From Rhodocyclaceae bacterium UBA2271 (lineage in GTDB: Bacteria > Pseudomonadota > Gammaproteobacteria > Burkholderiales > Rhodocyclaceae), in NCBI GenBank assembly GCA_002347405.1, contig DDXB01000066.1:62001-126000 (forward strand): a DNA stretch of 64,000 nt. The letters are read 5' to 3'. Positions 60,141-64,000 of the stretch are shown here, in pieces. The position numbers and the translations under genes were made by a program. Under the pieces are notes generated by a model that was not told where the DNA came from, did no database searches, and saw only the letters and a program-made list of their open reading frames with translations. Position 1 is the stretch's first letter. Every line of letters starts with the position of its first letter.

Positions 60141-60682
60141 CGATCAACATCCTCGTGCTCTGCACCGGCAACTCGGCGCGCTCGATCCTCGGCGAGATGC
60201 TCTTCAACCACCTCGGCAAGGGACGCGTGAAAGCGTATTCGGCCGGCAGCCAGCCGGCGGGGAAGGTGAATCCGGTCGCCATCGAGACCCTGCAGAAGCA
60301 CAGCATCCCCTGCGAAGGCGCGCGCAGCAAGTCGTGGGACGAGTTTGCCAAAGGTGCCGTCCAAAAAGAGAATGCGGAAACGGCTGGTGCCGTTCCGCGG
60401 GCGCCGACTTTCCACTACATCTTCACGGTCTGCGGCAACGCGGCGCAGGAAACCTGCCCGGTCTGGCCCGGCCATCCGACCACGGCGCACTGGGGCATCG
60501 ACGACCCGGCCCACGTCGAGCCGCTGGAGGCGCGGCGGGAAGCCTTCGAAAAGGCCTACCAGGAACTCCGGGTGCGCGTCGCGGCCTTCCTCGCGCTGCC
60601 GCTCGAAGGCATGAGCCCGGAGGAAGCCAACTTCGCCGCGCGCCACATCCACGCCCGGCAGTCAGCGCACACAGGGGTCTGA
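60137..60682 (+). CDS. arsC: Arsenate reductase, LMW-PTP/thioredoxin-coupled type, with inserted loop
   Basis: 181 residues from ATG 60137. P loop CTGNSARS at residue about 10, the arsenate-binding Cys-x5-Arg loop. The shuttle cysteines are in YIFTVCGNAAQETCPVWPGH, spaced as Cys82 and Cys89 of the S. aureus enzyme, so it uses thioredoxin. Between SKSWDEFAKG and TFHYIFTVC about 14 extra residues (VQKENAETAGAVPRAP) appear, coded in part by a family A repeat. Relatives have a short loop here. Converts arsenate to arsenite for export by Acr3 next door. Confidence 0.95.
   Translation: MTINILVLCTGNSARSILGEMLFNHLGKGRVKAYSAGSQPAGKVNPVAIETLQKHSIPCEGARSKSWDEFAKGAVQKENAETAGAVPRAPTFHYIFTVCGNAAQETCPVWPGHPTTAHWGIDDPAHVEPLEARREAFEKAYQELRVRVAAFLALPLEGMSPEEANFAARHIHARQSAHTGV
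60389..60411 (+). repeat. Repeat family A copy inside arsC
   Basis: GCCGTTCCGCGGGCGCCGAC then TTT; reads A-V-P-R-A-P-T-F, a different frame from the engB/comF/GntR copies. Confidence 0.7.
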
Positions 60683-60683
60683 C

Positions 60684-61760
60684 ATGAGTTCCCAATGCGA
60701 AGTCACCGCCAAGGCTGCCGCCGGCGCGCCGATGAGTTTTTTCGAGCGCTGGCTGACGCTCTGGGTGTTCATCTGCATCGTCGTCGGCATCGGCCTCGGC
60801 CAGTGGTTCCCGGCCCCCTTCCAGGCGCTCGGCCGCATGGAGGTGGCCAACGTCAACCTGCCGGTCGGCCTGCTGATCTGGATCATGATCATCCCGATGC
60901 TGATCAAGGTCGATTTCGGCGCGCTCGCCGAAGTGAAAACCCATGTGAAGGGGATCGGCGTCACGCTGATCGTGAACTGGCTGGTCAAGCCGTTCTCGAT
61001 GGCGCTCCTGGCGTGGATCTTCATCCGCCATCTGTTCGCGCCGTATCTGCCGGCCGACCAGATCGACAGCTACATCGCCGGCCTGATCCTGCTGGCCGCC
61101 GCGCCCTGCACGGCGATGGTGTTCGTCTGGAGCCGCCTGACCAACGGCGACCCGCTGTTCACGCTCTCGCAGGTCGCCCTCAACGACACGATCATGATCT
61201 TCGCCTTCGCGCCCATTGTCGGCGTGCTGCTCGGCATCTCGGCGATCATCGTGCCGTGGGACACGCTGGTGACTTCCGTGGTGCTCTACATCGTCATTCC
61301 GCTGATCCTCGCGCAGCTCCTGCGCAAGGCGCTGCTGAAAAAGGGGCAGGCGTACTTCGACGCCGCGATGGCGAAGATCGGTCCCTGGTCGATCACGGCC
61401 CTGCTCGCCACGCTGGTGCTGCTGTTCGCCTTTCAGGGCCAGGCCATCATCGAGCAGCCGCTGATCATCGCGCTGCTCGCCGTGCCGATCCTGATCCAGG
61501 TGTTCTTCAATTCCAGCCTCGCCTACTGGCTCAACCGGCAGGTCGGCGAAAAGCATTCCGTCGCCTGCCCCTCGGCGCTGATCGGCGCCAGCAATTTCTT
61601 CGAACTGGCCGTCGCCGCCGCGATCTCGCTGTTCGGCTTCGAGTCGGGCGCGGCGCTGGCGACGGTGGTCGGCGTGCTGATCGAAGTACCGGTGATGCTG
61701 CTGGTCGTCAAGGTGGTGAATGCCACGAAACCCTGGTATGAAAGGAAGGAAACCGCATGA
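60684..61760 (+). CDS. acr3: Arsenite efflux transporter Acr3
   Basis: 358 residues, ten membrane helices of the BASS/Acr3 fold. RWLTLWVFICIVVGIGLGQW, LLIWIMIIPMLIKVDFGALA, ILLAAAPCTAMVFVWSRLTN with the essential Cys, LNDTIMIFAFAPIVGVLLG and the C-terminal CPSALIGASNFFELAVAAAI. Exports As(III) in exchange for protons. One base after arsC stop; its own stop overlaps the next gene (ATGA). Confidence 0.97.
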   Translation: MSSQCEVTAKAAAGAPMSFFERWLTLWVFICIVVGIGLGQWFPAPFQALGRMEVANVNLPVGLLIWIMIIPMLIKVDFGALAEVKTHVKGIGVTLIVNWLVKPFSMALLAWIFIRHLFAPYLPADQIDSYIAGLILLAAAPCTAMVFVWSRLTNGDPLFTLSQVALNDTIMIFAFAPIVGVLLGISAIIVPWDTLVTSVVLYIVIPLILAQLLRKALLKKGQAYFDAAMAKIGPWSITALLATLVLLFAFQGQAIIEQPLIIALLAVPILIQVFFNSSLAYWLNRQVGEKHSVACPSALIGASNFFELAVAAAISLFGFESGAALATVVGVLIEVPVMLLVVKVVNATKPWYERKETA

Positions 61761-62116
61761 GCAACGCCACGCTGCTGCACCCATCGATCATCGCGATGGT
61801 GTCTCTGGCCGCGAACATCGCCGCCAACCATCCGAAGAAAGGCCTGTGCCAGATCGAAAGGCTGCGTGGCTATGACGTGACCGACGCGCAGATCGACATG
61901 GTGGTCGACATCGCCCGTCACCTGCGCGACGAAGCCGGGCAGATGCTTGACGCCCAATTTAACGACGAAGCAAAGCTTGCCGTTCCGCCAGTCCCACAAC
62001 ATGGATTCCCTTTGGTCAAGCCGACTGCCAACGCCTGCTGCGCCCCGAGTGAACCCACCGAGACGGGCGCGGCCTGCGGCTGCACGCCAACGGCCAAGGG
62101 CAACGCCTGCTGCTGA
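61757..62116 (+). CDS. Arsenic-operon protein with Cys-rich tail, unknown function
   Basis: 119 residues. A helical N-terminal domain (MVSLAANIAANHPKKGLCQI; LRGYDVTDAQIDMVVDIARH) leads to a linker and a tail with three cysteine pairs, ACCAP, ACGC and NACC, at the very end. I do not recognise a named family. The cysteine pairs suit binding of As(III) or another soft metal, so a chaperone that hands arsenite to Acr3, or a buffer, is a fair guess from position and composition only. It overlaps acr3 and touches the sigma factor gene. Confidence 0.75.
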   Translation: MSNATLLHPSIIAMVSLAANIAANHPKKGLCQIERLRGYDVTDAQIDMVVDIARHLRDEAGQMLDAQFNDEAKLAVPPVPQHGFPLVKPTANACCAPSEPTETGAACGCTPTAKGNACC

Positions 62117-62122
62117 GTGGCC

Positions 62123-62659
62123 ATGCGCTGCATCGACGAAGCCTGGGACGCCCACGAGAACGAACTGCGCCGTTTCCTGCGCCATCGGGCCGGCTCCGAT
62201 GCCGAAGGCGACGACCTGTTGCAGGAAGTCTTCCTGCGCGCGCTGCGCCAGAAAAACGGCCTGTGCGGCATCGACAATTCGCGTGCCTGGCTGTTTCATG
62301 CCGCGCGCAACCTGCTGATCGACCGGCTGCGACTCAGCAAGGATCAGGTGCCGTTGCCCGAAGACCTGGTTGCCGAACCCTCCGCGGCACCTCCCCCGGT
62401 GGATGGGCTGACGCAATGCCTGCCGCGCGTCTTGTCCGAACTCTCGGCCCAGGATCGCGAAGCCATTACCTTGTGCGACATCGAAGGCATGACCCAGCAG
62501 GATTTTGCCAAGCTGAAAGGCATTACGCTGCCCGGCGCCAAGTCGCGCGTGCAACGCGCGCGGACGCGGCTCAAGGCGCGCATGACCGAAGTTTGCCGGG
62601 TCAGCTTCGAGGCGACCGGCGAGGTCGCCGGCTTCGTGCCGCGGCCGCCGTTGGCATAG
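62123..62659 (+). CDS. ECF-type RNA polymerase sigma factor (SigZ-like)
   Basis: 178 residues from ATG 62123; GTG 62117 right after the previous stop is possible. Region 2: ENELRRFLRHRAGSDAEGDD, LLQEVFLRALRQK, SRAWLFHAARNLLIDRLR. Region 4: VLSELSAQDREAITLCDIEG, MTQQDFAKLKGITLPGAKSR, VQRARTRLKARM. C-terminal tail with a Cys (EVCRVSFEATGEV) as in SigZ types. No anti-sigma gene follows. Placement at the end of the ars operon suggests induction by arsenic and control of genes elsewhere. Confidence 0.9.
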   Translation: MRCIDEAWDAHENELRRFLRHRAGSDAEGDDLLQEVFLRALRQKNGLCGIDNSRAWLFHAARNLLIDRLRLSKDQVPLPEDLVAEPSAAPPPVDGLTQCLPRVLSELSAQDREAITLCDIEGMTQQDFAKLKGITLPGAKSRVQRARTRLKARMTEVCRVSFEATGEVAGFVPRPPLA

Positions 62660-62661
62660 CT

Positions 62662-62777
62662 GCCGTCCCCATGTTGGCCGCGGTCCGGCTTTGCCGTCCA
62701 CTATGTTGGCGGCAGTCCCGCTTTGCCGTCCCCATGTGGCGGCAGTCCGGCTTCGCCGTCCCGCCAGCGCCGACTTT
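62662..62777 (+). repeat. Tandem family A array between sigma factor and DksA-like genes
   Basis: Three units beginning GCCGTCC at 62662, 62693 and 62725 (30-32 bases each) and the terminal core GCCGTCCCGCCAGCGCCGAC TTT at 62755-62777, whose last base is in the stop codon of the convergent DksA-like gene. Confidence 0.85.
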
Positions 62778-63100
62778 CAGTCCTTGACGCAGCCCGCGCA
62801 AAACGGCGTCGCCGGATCGGCGGCCAGCCGCAGCGCTTCGATCTCGTCCCCGCAGCGGCAGCACTCGCCGTAAGTGCCGGCGGCGACGCGATCCAGCGCC
62901 GCCGCGGTCTTGCGGATTTCGGTGCGCAGGCGTTCGGCGAGGCTGGCCGCCATCGCCTGTTGCTGCATGGCATCCATGCGCGAGAGGCGGCCCTGCGCGG
63001 TCTGGTCGAGTTCTACCGGCGCGGCCGCCGCCGCCGTGCGCGTCAGTTCCTCGCGCAGCTTGTCCAGACGGTTTTCCAGCAGGGTGCGCGGATCACTCAT
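62777..63100 (-). CDS. DksA/TraR-type C4 zinc-finger protein
   Basis: 107 residues. Coiled-coil-like helical part (about 1-70, ENRLDKLREELTRTAAAAAP; LAERLRTEIRKTAAALDRVA), then TYGECCRCGDEI and TPFCAGC, the four-Cys zinc finger of the family. Shorter than DksA (151) and lacking the Asp pair of the DksA coiled-coil tip, so it is a relative rather than DksA itself. Start overlaps the stop of the stress protein gene (ATGA). Confidence 0.88.
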   Translation of the reverse strand: MSDPRTLLENRLDKLREELTRTAAAAAPVELDQTAQGRLSRMDAMQQQAMAASLAERLRTEIRKTAAALDRVAAGTYGECCRCGDEIEALRLAADPATPFCAGCVKD

Positions 63101-63960
63101 CGCATCAACAAGGTCGGAATGCCCGACGAGCAGAGCATGGTGTTGGTCATGCAGCCGAACAGCAGGCTGCGCAAGGGCGAGTGCGCATAGGCGCCCATCA
63201 CCAGCAGGTCGATGTCCCGCTCCTCGATGGTGCGGGCGATGACGCCGCCGACCTCGCCGGGAATCAGCAGGGGCACGACTTCGCGGCCGGCGGCGGCGAG
63301 CGTTTCCTGCGCCCAGGCCATCTGCTTCGGGTTGTCCCGCTTTTCCTGCCCGGCCATCAGCACATGAATCGCCTGTCCGTCGAACAATGGGCTGGCGGCG
63401 ACATACTCGACGGCCCGGCGCGTCAGGCTGCCGCCGTCGAAGGCGATCATCGCCCGGCGCGGTTCGCGGAAGTCGTCGGTAACGCTGAGGATCGGCGTGC
63501 GCAGGGCGCGCACCACGTTTTCGACGTTGCGGCCGAGTTTGCGCGGCGCCGTCTCCGAGCTTTCGCCGCGTCGGCCCCAGACGAACAGTTCGACCTCGGC
63601 TTCGAGGCCGACCAGCGTCTCCTCCAGTTCGCCGTGCCGCTGCTTCATGTCGGGCGCGACGCCGCCGGCGGCCAGCGCGCGTTCGCGCAGGCGGTTGAGG
63701 AAGAGGCGGCCGCTTTCGTGGGCGGCGTGCGCTTTTTGGGCATCGGCGTCGCTCAACTGCTTGAGCAGCACTTCCTGGGCGTTGAAGCCGATGGCGCCGC
63801 TGTGATCCTCGCCCGAGCCGATTTCAGGATGGTGGTCGATGACGTGCAGGAACTTGAGCGGCGCCTTGAGACGCTGTGCGGCCCAGATGGCGTAGTCGGC
63901 GACGTGGTCGGCGAAATGCGAGCGGTCGACACAGGCGAGTACTTTCTTTTCGGTTTCCAT
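63097..63960 (-). CDS. Tandem universal stress protein
   Basis: 287 residues from ATG 63960 behind GAGGAGG. Two Usp domains. The first starts KVLACVDRSHFADHVADYAI and has VELFVWGRRG and RALRTPILSV. The second starts RRAMIAFDGGSLTRRAVEYV and ends IDLLVMGAYAHSPLRSLLFG with MLCSSGIPTLLMR. The G-x2-G-x9-G ATP loop is imperfect in both (GAYAHSPLRSLLFG in the second). The order with a C4 zinc protein next door suggests a stress operon. Confidence 0.9.
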   Translation of the reverse strand: METEKKVLACVDRSHFADHVADYAIWAAQRLKAPLKFLHVIDHHPEIGSGEDHSGAIGFNAQEVLLKQLSDADAQKAHAAHESGRLFLNRLRERALAAGGVAPDMKQRHGELEETLVGLEAEVELFVWGRRGESSETAPRKLGRNVENVVRALRTPILSVTDDFREPRRAMIAFDGGSLTRRAVEYVAASPLFDGQAIHVLMAGQEKRDNPKQMAWAQETLAAAGREVVPLLIPGEVGGVIARTIEERDIDLLVMGAYAHSPLRSLLFGCMTNTMLCSSGIPTLLMR

Positions 63961-63971
63961 GCGTGTCCTCC

Positions 63972-64000
63972 TCAATGCATCAGTTGCTCGACGGCGTCGG
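63972..64000 (-). CDS. C-terminal end of an upstream minus-strand gene
   Basis: The frame ends DAVEQLMH then TGA at 63974-63972, and the stop overlaps the ribosome site of the stress protein gene. Only nine codons are in the window, so no identity can be given; a shared operon is likely. Confidence 0.4.

Noticed and set aside
62662..62777. Possible CRISPR array
   Set aside because: Units of about 30 bases are adjacent without unique spacers, and no cas genes are present.

Overview
This is a chromosomal segment of a GC-rich Gram-negative bacterium, most likely a betaproteobacterium of the Rhodocyclales/Sterolibacteriaceae kind. The evidence is the gene set and order: argB next to slmA, engB divergent from a cytochrome c4, a bioC-bioB-comF block, a metal-switch type HemB, an MSHA pilus block, and propionate and branched-chain amino acid uptake genes. 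I see no rRNA, tRNA, CRISPR array, transposase or phage gene.

Layout. 1-3.4 kb: a glycosyltransferase-like protein (running off the left edge) overlapping an acetolactate synthase-like TPP enzyme. 3.6-11 kb: hsp20, argB, slmA, hemB, a strong small-RNA candidate, engB, cytochrome c4 and a hybrid histidine kinase. 11.2-14.1 kb: bioC, bioB, comF. 14.5-21.1 kb: half of an MSHA pilus locus (mshI, mshI2, mshJ, mshK, mshL, mshM, mshN). 21.2-28.7 kb: the propionyl-CoA to succinyl-CoA pathway (pccA, pccB, meaB, single-chain methylmalonyl-CoA mutase), with a divergent FadR-type regulator, an enoyl-CoA hydratase and a HAD phosphatase. 31-33.1 kb: a Fur-box-preceded FeoB-like protein. 33.2-42.9 kb: an organosulfonate module. 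A GntR/UTRA regulator and a ComC-like sulfolactate dehydrogenase face an operon of SuyA, SuyB, an HpsN-like dehydrogenase, an SDR, a zinc alcohol dehydrogenase and a TRAP transporter. It reads as uptake of 2,3-dihydroxypropane-1-sulfonate, oxidation to sulfolactate and release of sulfite and pyruvate. 43-50 kb: VOC protein, lgt, ilvD, a CheZ-like protein, a DUF255 protein and a small cytochrome c. 50.2-55.3 kb: a complete LivJHMGF ABC transporter. 55.3-58.1 kb: a regulator remnant, a class III nucleotide cyclase and an HDOD protein. 58.2-62.7 kb: an arsenic operon (arsR, thioredoxin/DsbD-like membrane protein, 28-residue peptide, small thioredoxin, arsC, acr3, Cys-rich protein, ECF sigma factor). 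62.8-64 kb: a DksA-type zinc-finger protein, a tandem universal stress protein and the tail of another gene.

The most unusual property is a set of dispersed repeats. Family A, core GCCGTCCCGCCAGCGCCGAC followed by a T run, occurs at about 14 loci. Several lie in frame inside genes: engB, comF, mshK, a GntR regulator, ilvD, a DUF255 gene and arsC. Longer repeats of other families interrupt comF and pccA in frame and extend bioC, and further copies fill many intergenic gaps. A second notable item is the about 109-nt sRNA candidate convergent with engB, the same relative position as Spot 42/ErsA. All function calls come from reading the sequence and family knowledge; no database search was run.
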